From Amphibalanus amphitrite (Eukaryota > Arthropoda > Thecostraca > Balanomorpha > Balanidae), in the NCBI RefSeq assembly GCF_019059575.1, contig NW_024882969.1:90370-154369 (forward strand): a stretch of 64,000 nucleotides of DNA, in the 5' to 3' direction. Positions 10,801-22,800 of the stretch are shown piece by piece. Each line of letters opens with the position of its first letter. Within the stretch, counting starts at the first letter, position 1. Made by a program: the position numbers and the translations under genes. The notes beneath the pieces were generated by a model that was not told the origin of the DNA, searched no databases, and saw nothing but the letters and a program-made list of their open reading frames with translations.

Positions 10801-13800
10801 TGCGTGGACTGTGAAAGTGAGCCGAGCTGTGACGCAAACCGTGCGCCTTTTTCAGGTGTGGGATCACTCGTGGAAGTTCACGGCGGATACGGAGCCGTGC
10901 ATGCAGCTCTGGTTCGATCCTGCTCAGGGAAGCCCCAATGACGCCGTGGCGCGCATCTGGGCTGAGCGGGTGGTGGCGGCCGGTGCGCGGGCGCTGCCGC
11001 GTGGCTGGTGGCCGCGGCCCTGGCGGCAGCGGCCCGCTCCTGACCCGGTCGCCCTGTGCCGAGCACAGAGCGCCGACTGAGGTCAGTCTTGTGATCGAGC
11101 TTCCGCGCCGGAGGTGGAACAGGTGGAGCTGGCGGTCACCTGCGCGGGCTCGGCGGCCTGTAAGCCGTGCCGAGACGAACCGCGACACTCTTGCTAGATC
11201 TGCACCCCATTGTAATCTTCTGTAGTCGATATTCGGTAGGTACTCAATGCTCATTTTTCTGATATTAGACGAGTGGCGGGTTTTGATGTTACATTGGAGA
11301 CTGCTGTCTCGGGTGGCCCGACAGTGTTCGATTGTGGTGTAATGTAGATACATAGACGGGATGCCGCGGCTCGGATTCGTAGCTGGACTACCATGTGCCT
11401 GTCGATTGAGATGCTTTGCCTGGCGATTGAGATGATTCGGGGCGCGGCCCCACACTGACGCCATGGTGCAATGAGTGACTGGCGACAACTAAGCAATTAT
11501 GTACTTTTGTAGAACACATGTTTTCATGGATACGAGAGGCAGTCCTTTTTTCGCTAGCAGTCATTTGGTTCACGATACTTTCGATACCGACAAATATGTT
11601 CGGGCGGCCGGTCCGTCCACAGCTAATGCGTGCTTGCCCGCCGATGCCTAACGGAGCGCTGTGCTGTCTACGCTCACTGGTCGCTGGCCCGAGAGCCGTT
11701 CGGTTGCTGCTGTTAAAACAGTTCTCACAAAAACACGCTGGCTGGCTGCCAGTTCTTCACCAATGAGAGGCCCAGTAGCATCAGCAGGTAGCATTGTTTA
11801 ATATTACTATTCCATTTTGTTTACCCATATGTCCGACCTAGAGCCGACTGGTAAAAAGCGGCAACCGAGCAGCCCTCCGCAGCGCTGCAGATCATGTACG
11901 CTCGATTATACACAATATATGTGTCTTTCTTGCACACAGAGACATGACGTTTTGTAGAGCTTTTATATCGCTTGTGGCTGAAAGGAATATTGTACATTTT
12001 AGAGCTTTCATATACGCGAGAAAATATGGTGCAAAAAAACATTTATGAAGCCTGTTGAATTTTAAAGGTTGTTGGGGCATTTCACAGACTGTGTCGGTGG
12101 GCAGGGCAGCCCGGCCCCGGCCGCCGCCGCCGCCGCCTCCTTCACTGGTATGTGGCAGGGACGGAAGCTTCGTATTGATATACCGGGGTGCAACTCAAGC
12201 AGCATATCACCTATCAAACAACCTTCGGTTATGAAGTGAATGAAAACTAAATATTATGTATAACTGTGATCTGCGCTGCGGTGTTTCCAAAGTGGAGGAA
12301 GTATGGGGAGCTGGACCCGGACTCGATGAGCCCTCTACTACGGATCTGGGTCTTCGCAGCTGATCGTCTGTGAATGAGAGATCATATGATACCAATGCAT
12401 ACCGAACGGATCAAAAACAGTGCCATTATATATTTGCAATTCTACAGCTTTACGTAAGCCCATCCTAGTGAATGCATTAATACGCGTTGATTTGACAACT
12501 GACATCCGGTTGAAGGCGTTTTTTTTCGGCCAACAGCCGGCCAGCAGTTGTTGCAGGCCGGCCTCGTTGGGAAGCAGGTTCATTTTCCGACAGCCACTGC
12601 GTGCGGAAGCACTCTCTGATGGCGCGGACGGCGCGCGCCGGCTCCTGTTTCTGTAACGTGTAGAGGCGGGTGTCGAGCAGCTGGGCGCGTAGCGGGCGGT
12701 CCTCGAGCACGCGGAACGCGGCCGGCTGGCGCGGGTACAGGCGCTCCCTAAACAGTAGGCCCGAATGGTGGCAGAGTCGAGCGTCGCGGCGCGGCAGAGC
12801 GCGCGGCGCGGCCGCCGTCTGTTCCAGCTCGGCGTCGGCGCGCCCCTCGGCGAACAGCAGGTGCAGCTGACGGTCGGCCAGGCAGAAGCCGCTGATGCCA
12901 GGTGTGCTGACGTCGCCGGGCCGGCGCGGCGCGGCGCCCTCGGCCGCCGCCGGGCTGGGCGGCTCGTTGAGCTGCTGGATGAGCTGCAGCACGCCGCTGC
13001 GCTGCAGGCCGCGCTGCGAGACGACGGCCAGCAGGCGGCCATAGGCGCAGCGCGCCGGCGCCGGCCGCGGCAGCAGGTCCAGCGGCACGGCCAGCGACAC
13101 GGAGACGGACAGCTGCGCCGCCGACTGCAGCAGCTGCAGCGGCCCGAACGGCGGCGGACACGTGCCGCGCTCAATGTCGGCCGCGGGAGAGGCAGCCGGT
13201 CCGGCCGGCACCGCTGTCAGCGGCACCTCCACACTGAGCAGACGCACGCCGCGCGTCAGGGCAGAGACGTCCACCACCACCTGCCGCGCACACAGAGGGC
13301 CGACAGTGGTGACAGCGCGCGGCGGGTCAGACCTCACAGTGGGGATAGCGGCAGCGGGTCAGACACCCTTATAGAACAGCACGGGGCGGAGCCGACAAAA
13401 GAGGACGAGGAGACGGTCATACAGCCGACTGAGGTCCGGGCACCGACTGACTCAAAGTGCTGAACATGTCACACATTTCTAAATGGCTTCTGTAGGACGG
13501 AATAGTGTCTCTTCCTTCCAAGGCTTACTTGCAGAATAATATGGAAAGACACAATTTTACAAGTTGTGTTTGTATGACATAAGTTCTTTATAACATTTCA
13601 ACACGCAAACATCATACCTTGACAATTGTTCACGATGAAGATCATGCAGGAACATTTCATATTTAGTCACCCTTGATTATTTTGTTGATAGTGATGCGAA
13701 AGGCAAATTACCAAAGTATATATTTGCAATTATTTGAGTTAATAATTTCAACTTTTTTTGTGTTGAAAATTGACTTTTGAAACAATAAAGGCAAATGAAT

Positions 13801-16800
13801 TATCAGTGTCTGGAAAGGTGCAATGCTGAAAGCTTCTTATTACATTCTAATTTATATCTAAAGCTTTGTGATATCCAAACTCTCAGAAATAACCAAGGAC
13901 GTAACCAAGGAGGGGGGAGGGGCACGGGAGCCATGCCCTCGTGCCCCTTCCCCCCTCGGTGATGGCGATTTTTTTTAAAAATAAAAACAGCTGTGACACC
14001 CCCCCAAAATAGTGGGCCTAATCAGAGAAATTTTCCTTTTTTGGAGGGGGTACAACACTAGGCCACAACCTGTGACCCCCCCCCTGAGCAAAATCCTGGC
14101 TACGTGCCTGGAAATAACAAAGCACATCCTATCCTTTGATGTTGGACGCAAGAGCCAAGTTGCTACGCGCCCTAACCCATAACAACAACAACATCCTATC
14201 CTTTGATGCCACTTACCAGCAGCTTTGCGCACTACCAAACAGCCACCTTTGGGCCTTTGTTGTTCTGATTTGGGCATTGTCAGTGGTAACTGGAAATAAT
14301 CAGACATGATGGTCAGAGTAGGGAATGTGACTACAACAAAAATCATTTCATTCCTATAAAATAGACATGATTTAATAGAAGACCTTCTTCTTAAGAAAGT
14401 GTGTCATGGATACCAGGTAATCTGTATGGTATTCATCTCCAGTATTATCATATAGGTATAACAATTATCACCACCCGCCACCATTGAATGTAGGTTTTAG
14501 GTTGTAGGTTGTAGGTGGTAGGTGGTAGGTTGGGTATCGGTAAAGCTGGTGTCACCGTCAGCGCTAACCAGTAAATGTGTAGATAAAAGGAATCTTAAAA
14601 ACAATGTAACCTAACCTAACCTTACCTACTGACCCAGGGGCGGATCCAGAAAATCTCCAAGGGAGGGGCCATTAGAAACCAGGAGGCCCCCATAATCCCA
14701 CCTGTTGGAGGCCCCATCTTCCCACTTGTTGGGCCCCCCCCCCAAAAAAAAAACTGCGTCTATTGAGCTTATCTAGCTGTTCAGGCAACATCTCAACATG
14801 AATAGCCACTTTATTTTCAGGAGGCCCCCTTTTCAGCTTTTTAACTTTTTATTTTATTTTTGAAAAAAATCGGCCAAGGGGGGACCATGGCCCCCCCTTG
14901 TATCCGCGCCTGTACTGACCTGCAACCTACCTACCCACAACCTACCAAACTAATATACGCTGACAGTCAGGCCCATGTCACTCCACTTTTGATGACATCA
15001 TAAGGGGGCCTCAGGACAATTGATGGCGCAGTGCGCCACAATCACTCCCAAGCTACTTACCAACAGCTGCCATTTTTGAAAATATTATTTTGAAATAAAG
15101 TTTCAAGTAATGAAAATATTGTAATAAAGTTGTAACTTAAATCTATACCATATCTAAAAACTTACTGAAAAATAATTTATCCATAGTAAAAATATAAGCT
15201 CGATGCGTTTTTACGTTGCTTTCCTGCTGCTGCAGAGGGTTTTTAAATCGTCTATATCTTCAAAACCGGCCATTTCTTAGCATATTGCTGCTCTTTTTTG
15301 TCGCTGGAAAATTAGTTGGGCTTTCCATAGACACCAACGGCTGAGCGGTATGTGCAGAGTGCCATCAATAATCTTCAAATGAAGTTAGACATTTTTACGT
15401 TGCAAAGGAATGGAGTACCCCTTGCGATCATCAGGGGTGACGTCACTCAGGATCTGTCTCTGATTGGTCGGCGGGGGAGTGACTGTACCTTCTATAGATG
15501 GCCTTGCTGACAGTGATGCCAGCTTTACCAATGCCGTACGTTGTAGGTTGTAGGTAAGGCTAGGTCAGGTAAGATTATGTTTCATTATATATTTACTGAG
15601 AAGACGGCTGAATGCTCTTGAGACGTGGCTATACATTTACATTTTGTAAGTAATTTTCAGGTTTCAATGAATATTTCCTAGTGGAATGTTTTGAAAACCA
15701 TTCTAAATGATGACCTTTAGCATTCCATAGTACTTTAAAGCTAATTAACCACATCGCCAATGCTAGGTCACATTGCATGCCTACTTCCACCGGCAGCTCC
15801 ATGGGATATATAATAGGCAGGGGTAAATGGAATATTTTTTTATTAATATTCTTGAAGAAAATTATATGCATGAAAAGAAGATGATCTGCCTTTGAGATTG
15901 ATATGTGATGCCTACTTTGGAGGAACATAATCATAATAATTACACAATCATAAAAAATGCAATGTAACCAAACAGCCGCTTATGCCGCAAAATGAGAATC
16001 AAGCCAATCACTGAGGACAAACAATTTCAAACCACCAAAACTATATTCTTGCTATTCACCAATAATCCTAAAATAGCGTTCCATGGCCATTATATCCATC
16101 TTTCACCCTTACCTTCGACAGATAACTAGCGCCACGGGCAGACACACGGGGCGACAAGTTGTTTACAACCGCTACAGTCCGACGAGGAGTCTATCCTCCT
16201 CAAGGCTGATTGGCTTGAGTGTGACGTCATTGCTATGACATCATACAGTAGCTGCGGTAGAGAGTATAAACATAGTACCAATATGTTAAATAGTTTGAAA
16301 TACTTTTTAGCGAATTATGCACTTCTGGCACCGGTTTTGAAAAGAAAATGGAAAATAATAATGTCAAAATAAAAACCAACGATATCTTCATATTTCAAGA
16401 AGGTGGCACTTTTCCTTTAACATACTGCACATGTTTAGTAAGATTCAATCTGAGGCCTGAGGGCTGTTCACGGACCCTGTGTGCGGTCGGACCGCACACA
16501 GCCTCCAAGCTCCGCCCACTGCGTCCCTACGTCAGCCTTGCGTCACCGCACACAGCGACCGCTGTGGCCGGTCGGGACTGGCCACAGCGGACCGTCCACC
16601 GCACGCAGCCGTGACGTCAGAGCCGCTTACCCATCCCCTACCCCCACGCCTGCTGGACGTACCGCACACACCGCACGCAGCAGTGTGCGGTGCCCGTGAA
16701 CACCCCTCTGGTCGGAATCGGCTGACAGAACTTTAGACGCGTTTACATAGGGTTTGTTGCAAGCTTATATCTCCGTCCGTGATGTTGCAAAAGATGCTAA

Positions 16801-19800
16801 TGGTGCTTAACAATTTACAAAATGATCCCCTCTAAATATTTGAAGATCACTGCATCGAAATTATCGCCAAATTAACGAGCTAGAGCCTCGTCAAATATGC
16901 TATGTAAACCGGGTTTTTGTCAGCCGAGAATAAGCCCCGCCCACACCACGCTGCTGATGGGCTTGTTCATAATCGGCTGACAGGAAACGTCAGCCCAGAT
17001 GGCGCTGAGATGCTAAGATGGCGCTCGACAGATAGAGTTGAGAGTTGAGACTTGAGGAGAGGTAGCATTTTCGCGCTTTTTTCAACGACTATCTTCCGTT
17101 AGTCGTTACATTATATTTCTGAGGTTTATTTGCCGAGGCTATAGAAAAAATTACAGGATTGATAATTGAGGCGGTGCTGGCATTTCGATTTGTAGGTACT
17201 GTTTTCAGGCTGACTCGCACATTGCGCCATGAAAAAGAAATAATTGCTATCTTTCGCGAAAAATATTCAATACAAAATACGTCAAAAACATCGTATATAA
17301 AAACTAACCACCTGCACTATAAAGCTGCGCTTTGACTTACATGCGCCACTTTCGATCCACTTTGAATTTCGGCTGACGTGCTGCTGCCTTCTCCCAGCAG
17401 CCGAAAAGCCGGCTGTCAGCAGAGGTATGACGTCACAGCGCGGGAAGGCGTGATACGTCATCAATATCTCAACCAATCAGGGGCTTGGATCTCAGCTGAC
17501 AACAGCACAGCAGCCGATTCCGACCAGGCCTCTGGAGTCAAAAATAACACCCAGAAACTTCACATCATCACAGTATGGGAGTGGCTGGTCATAAACCTTC
17601 AGTGATGGCAAATAAGTCAGTTCTTGTTCTTTCATATAGCGCCTAAATATGACGGCATTGCACTTATTCGGGGAGAAGACAAACCCCCAACGATCGGTCC
17701 ATTCGGTGACACTGTTCAGAGCTGTCTGCATTTTTTCAATTAGAGGCAAAATCCGCCGACCTCGTACCCACATGGAGCAATCGTCCGCGTATAGGGCATA
17801 TGAGACATGTTCAGGAATATTGGCAAAAATATCATTAATCATCAGGTTGAACAAGAGCGGGGAGATCACGCCTCCCTGTACGAGTCCATTCTCCTGAGTG
17901 AAAGTGTTTGAGAGCACGCCATTTTTAACTTGGAACGTTCGTTCCTCAAGGTAAGATTTAACAAAGTGCATAAGCCTTCCGCGGAGTCCAATGGTATGCA
18001 TACGATGGAGGATGGCCACTTTTGATGTAAGGTTATATGCACTTTGTAAATCTAGAAACACCGCCAATGTATACTGGTGATAAAAGAATCCTTTCCGCAC
18101 CTCGGATTCCAATCGAGTTAAATGGTCAGCTGTATTCCTTCCCTTCCGGAACGCACACTGGAATTCAGATAAGATACTGTTCTGTTCAACATACCAGGTA
18201 AGTCTCTTTGTCACCATCCGTTCCATGATCTTGCTAAAACAGGAGGTAAGCTGTATGGGTCGGTAGGATGCAGGCTCGTCTTTTGGCTTGCCCGGTTTAA
18301 GAATTGGTATTATAATAGAGTGTTTCCACTGTTGCGGTATTTCCTCAGCACACCATATGCAGTTTATCATGTTCAGCACATGTACCAATTGTTCCTGGGA
18401 GAGATGTTTAAAAAACGCATAATGGAGGTTATCAGGTCCCATTGAGGTATTTCCACTCTTAAAGATCGCTTCTTTTAACTCAGGCAGTGAGAATAAATCA
18501 TTGTATACTTCTTCGTTCTGAGACACGAAAGAGGGAAGATGAGCGCTCATCTCCCTCTCGTGCTCGATAAACCTTGGTCTGTAGTGTAGGGAAGATGATA
18601 GATCAGAATAAAATTGTCCTAAAACATTTCCGACTTCCAGCTGGTCATCAATCACCTCGTCTCCAACCTTGAGCACGGTTAACGATTTCCTGTATCTTTC
18701 TTTGCGAGTAAATTTCCTTATTATTCCCCATAGTTGTTGCAGTGGTGTGTTCACATTGAACAGGTGTAAAAGTTTCTCCCACGACTCCTTTTTCGCTTGG
18801 CGAATAATTCTCCTGGCCCTAGCCTTGGCCTCCTTGTATGCCATTAGAAGTGCAGTGGTTCGATTACGTCGAAAACGGTTCAATGCCGTTTTTCTAGCAC
18901 GGATTGCTTCCTTACAATCCTCATTCCACCATGGACAGCTATATTTGGGAGGACCTGTTTTCTGTGGAATAGTTTCACGTGCAGTCGACAGAAGTTTCTC
19001 CACCATAGTTTGATAGCTCGCATTCATGTCAGTCACATCAATGCTGTCAAAATTACACTGGTCAGTAAATTCACACCACTTGGCCTTATTTAAGTTCCAT
19101 CCTGCAAATATGTCCCGCTCAGGCTCAATAAACGCAGATTGTAATTGTACATCATAAGAAGCATATATGGGACAATGGTCACTGGCATGGAGATCTGAAT
19201 CAGTCCTCCACTCCATATATTGTCCTATTTCACTGCTGGTGATAGTAATATCAATGTGTGACCAGAGTCCTGTGTACTCGTCCATGCGTGTGGGACAGCC
19301 ATCATTCAGGAGGGTCAGAGCATTGTTCCTTATGATACTTTCAATTGAATTCCCTCTGGCATCACAGCGATCCGATCCCCACATATAATGTCTCGCATTT
19401 GCATCAGTGCAAATAATAAAAGGCTCGGGTAATTGCCCTACGAGATTGTCAATCTCAGTAGTTGTAACCTGTGGGTTAGGAGGTAAGTACAAGGAACAAA
19501 CACATATACGTTGGCGACCCACTTTCACACAACACGCAATAGCTTGCAGTGCTGTAGTTAAAGGGACCTCATAATGTGGAAAAGAATTGCCAACATAGAT
19601 ACATACACCACCACAACGACTGTTGGAAGGTGAGTATCCGTTATACAGTGTATAGTTGGGAATACAAAAATCATATTCATCTGTGGAGAGGAAATGAGTC
19701 TCTTGAAGACAAATCACTTCACACGCTTTCTCAATAAGAAGAGGTTTAACTTCAGCCCATTTAGAAATTAAGCCTCGACAATTCCATTGCATAACATTCC

Positions 19801-22800
19801 ATGCCATTGTTAGTACCTTGTTAGTTTCTTTTTTGTTTTGTTTTTTGTTGTTGTTGTTTTTTTTGTTTTTTGTTTTTTGTTTTTTTTTTGTTTTTTTTTT
19901 AAATTAGGGTATGATCACATACAGGTGTGCTGTCTACGTTCCCTGTGTAGACTTGGGCGGATCCGTCCACGACTTCCGTGGCAGAGATGTGGATCTGTCT
20001 CTGCTCACTCCTGTCCTATCATTGGGTTTGGTAGGCCTGAGTATAGGGGGTGATGGGGAGATCTCATCTGAAAGCATGAGCTGTTTTTGTTTGTTTTTGT
20101 TTCCTCCTTTGTTGCTTTTGTCTTTCTTTGCGGGCTTAAATGGCCCAGCATCGTCTCCAGTGCCACTGCTCCCTTGCGGGGCTGTGGAACCATGGGATGG
20201 AGCACTGTTGCGGGGCTGAGTGGGTTTTCTTTTGTTTCCCTCAACCTCAGAAGGGAGAGAAGCGTCCAGGGCCTGAGTCAAATCGTCCATGTCATCCTCG
20301 TCACTTTGTCTGTTGTGAATACTGAGGGTCTCCATTGTGTTTTGCGACTCCTGACCATCACCATCTTTTCCACTTAGCCGTCCACCCAGAGTAGAGCCGT
20401 CACTACCACTGATCTGGCAGGTACTACTGGTTGAACGTTGCGTCAGCAGTCTTTCCAGCAGTGCCACCATTTCACTCATCTTTGACTCTAACTTTGTCAC
20501 TTTTTCCTTTAGCTCATCATCATTGGCAGCACTGGGGGTACGGACTGTGTTGGCATATGACCGAAGAATTGGGGGAGGCTCATGCCTGTCATCATAGAGT
20601 TTTCGTGCAGCAGAGAAAGAGATCTCCTCCTCCACCTTGATCCGACAGATCTCTTTCTCCTTCATCCACCGATCACACACATGATCCTGGCAGGAGTGTT
20701 CCTTCCCGCAGTTAACACAGTGGGGAGCACAGCCACCCTCATGGGGTACCAGTCCACATCTCAGGCACACTTTGTTTTTTGTGCATCTCTCAGCTGTGTG
20801 GCCAAAAAGGCCACACTGATAGCACTGGAGAGGGTTAGGCACATGTCTGGTAATGTGGTATGTCACATAATCCAGTTTCATTTTAGAGGGGCACGTCGGC
20901 TTATCAAAAGTCAGGAGTACAGTCGCTGTAGGTACTACTTTACCATTGACCTTACGAGTGAATCTCTTGGCACCAGTGACACCATGGTCACTCAACCAGC
21001 CGACAATCTCGTCCTCGCTCAGGTCCTCCAGGTCATAGGCACGGATTGTGCCTCGGGAAGAGTTGAGTCTCCTGTCCTTTACTACCTCACAAGTCTCACC
21101 AGCAAGTTGTTGAGTTTTCAGAAGTTTGTCTGTTTGGGTCTCATTCTTTGTTTTGACCAGAAGGGAACCATCGCTCAGAAAGTTTGCTTTCTCCAGTTTG
21201 TCACTGTTTCCCAGGACTCCACGGATCCCCATCTGCACCCATGGCCAGCCTCGAGATTTAAGGGTTTTGTCAGACACTAGGCTTATCCTCAAGTACGAGC
21301 CCTGACTAGTCTCATCTCTGTCAAAGAACGTCTCATCAGACCTCACTCGTTTTCCGGGCCGTAAATCCGGCCCAGGCCCCATCCTGGAGCATAACCTCCT
21401 CTACGAAAGCGATAAAAGCTTGACACCAAATCAGTAATATCAAAGGATACTCGGAAAATAACCAAGTGGAAAGTACAAAAAACAAAATGTCTTCCACTGC
21501 CACGTGGCACGAGGCGAATATTCTTGCACGTCTGTCCCTCGCCAGATCTGAAACAAGAATGTCGAGGCTTACCTTTTACGTAACCTGCGCGCCTCTCATA
21601 CGCAAGGGCGTGTTCGTAACCCACTGAGGGCGTAATTGTAACGTGCTTGGCTGCTTCAAGAGTCGGGGCCACTTGATTTTCGAGGTCTACAGCTACCGCT
21701 TCGATCCCAGTTCCATAGTGAAGCTGCTGAAGTCATTGGCTCGTGCCGGCTTCTTGCGTGCCGGCTCCTTCTACTCAGGGTTCTTACATATACGACCCTG
21801 CATTTAGCTATGTCTAAAGCTTCTGATTAGGATGCTGTCTTTCATCCGTTCATTCGCTCCTTGTAACCATCGCTCTCCCTGCAGGCGATGAGCGTCTCCA
21901 GCGCTCCGGGCTCCTCCCGCGAGGACGTCCTCAACTGGCTGCGGCCGTGCATCTCCGGGTGGACGCACGAGGTGATGCTGCTAGCCGTGGACGCCGACCG
22001 TGACAAGCTGGTGGGTGCCACGCTGAATAACGTGATCACGGCTGAGGACCGCGACACGTGGAGCTGGCCCCGACACGCCAACACCGAGTACGCCCGGCTG
22101 GTGTTCGGCTTTACAGAGGAGCTCGGCGTGAGTACGGGGAGGTGTGGAGAGTAGGGTGGGTCAAGATGGGGTCAATCTCTCGGATTTTGGGGAGACAGCA
22201 CTTTTTTGTGTCCCGTGGTCCACTAGCATCGATTGCTCCCCATGTAAGTCCTGAATACGTCTTATTTGGTACGCTAGAGTGATTTTTCTGATGTAAAAAT
22301 TTCGCTGAAACAGGCCAACAGTTTTTCGCTTATAACTTTTGATCTAATTAAGATAGAGCAAAAACAAAAGCACCAGTGAACTCAGCACGCCAAGGCGCGT
22401 CGAATGATGTACTTTTTTGCTTGCTTAAGTGTACTTAAACAGTTAAGCACATCTTAAGTACAACTTAATTTCTAAGAACGGTCGAAATGCTTAATGTTGC
22501 ATATCATTCGACTCGGCTGTTCAAGAGGAACATAATGATACCATTTTGAAAGCTTTATGTTTATAATGTGACAAGTTATTGGCACAAAAGTCATTTGACC
22601 TCAGTTGACCACCCTTGGATAAGCACACCAAACAAAGAAGCACAAAGTGACATAATGTTAAGTACTGTGGTTTCAAAGCACAAAAGTGATAGAACGAAAC
22701 GGATATCTCCAGCATTTTCCAATTTGAATATTTTCCCATAGGGTTAACATTACGGCGTAATGACCTTTAACTGACCTCAGGTCATTGACATAAAAAACGA

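Larger units (their letters stand above)
7793..16416. mobile_element. 8.6-kb TTAA-flanked TIR DNA element
   Basis: Inverted termini AGGAAAAGGGCCACCTT (left) and AGGAAAAGTGCCACCTT (right, reverse complement) flank 8624 bp. The right flank is TTAA (16417-16420); the left flank is TAA (7790-7792), i.e. TTAA with one T lost. Excising the element with one TTAA rejoins the LINE ORF2 in the correct frame, which strongly supports these ends. TTAA targets are used by Kolobok- and piggyBac-type elements; AGG ends fit Kolobok better. No complete transposase was recognised. Inside are two hAT MITEs, a dispersed 0.55-kb repeat, and GC3-rich coding segments at 10859 and 12477. Confidence 0.8.
6226..21690 (-). 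mobile_element. I-superfamily LINE, split by nested insertions
   Basis: One non-LTR retrotransposon lies on the minus strand of NAT intron 2. The 5' UTR and ORF1 are at the high-coordinate end, ORF2 follows, and an A-rich tail sits near 6226-6260. ORF2 is cut by an 8.6-kb TTAA element (7793-16416) and a 0.8-kb TIR element (16710-17525, itself hit by a MITE at 16460-16707). The orphan strip 16421-16452 encodes the few RT residues that link the two halves. Without insertions the element is about 5.7 kb. EN-RT-RNase H order plus CCHC ORF1 suggests the I/Nimb group. The exact 5' end and target duplication were not found. Confidence 0.88.

Noticed and set aside
12338..13463. Separate genes in the other open frames of this GC-rich block, including the plus strand
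   Set aside because: High GC opens several frames. Only the 12477-13337 minus frame shows host-like codon choice with ordered, non-repetitive peptide segments.
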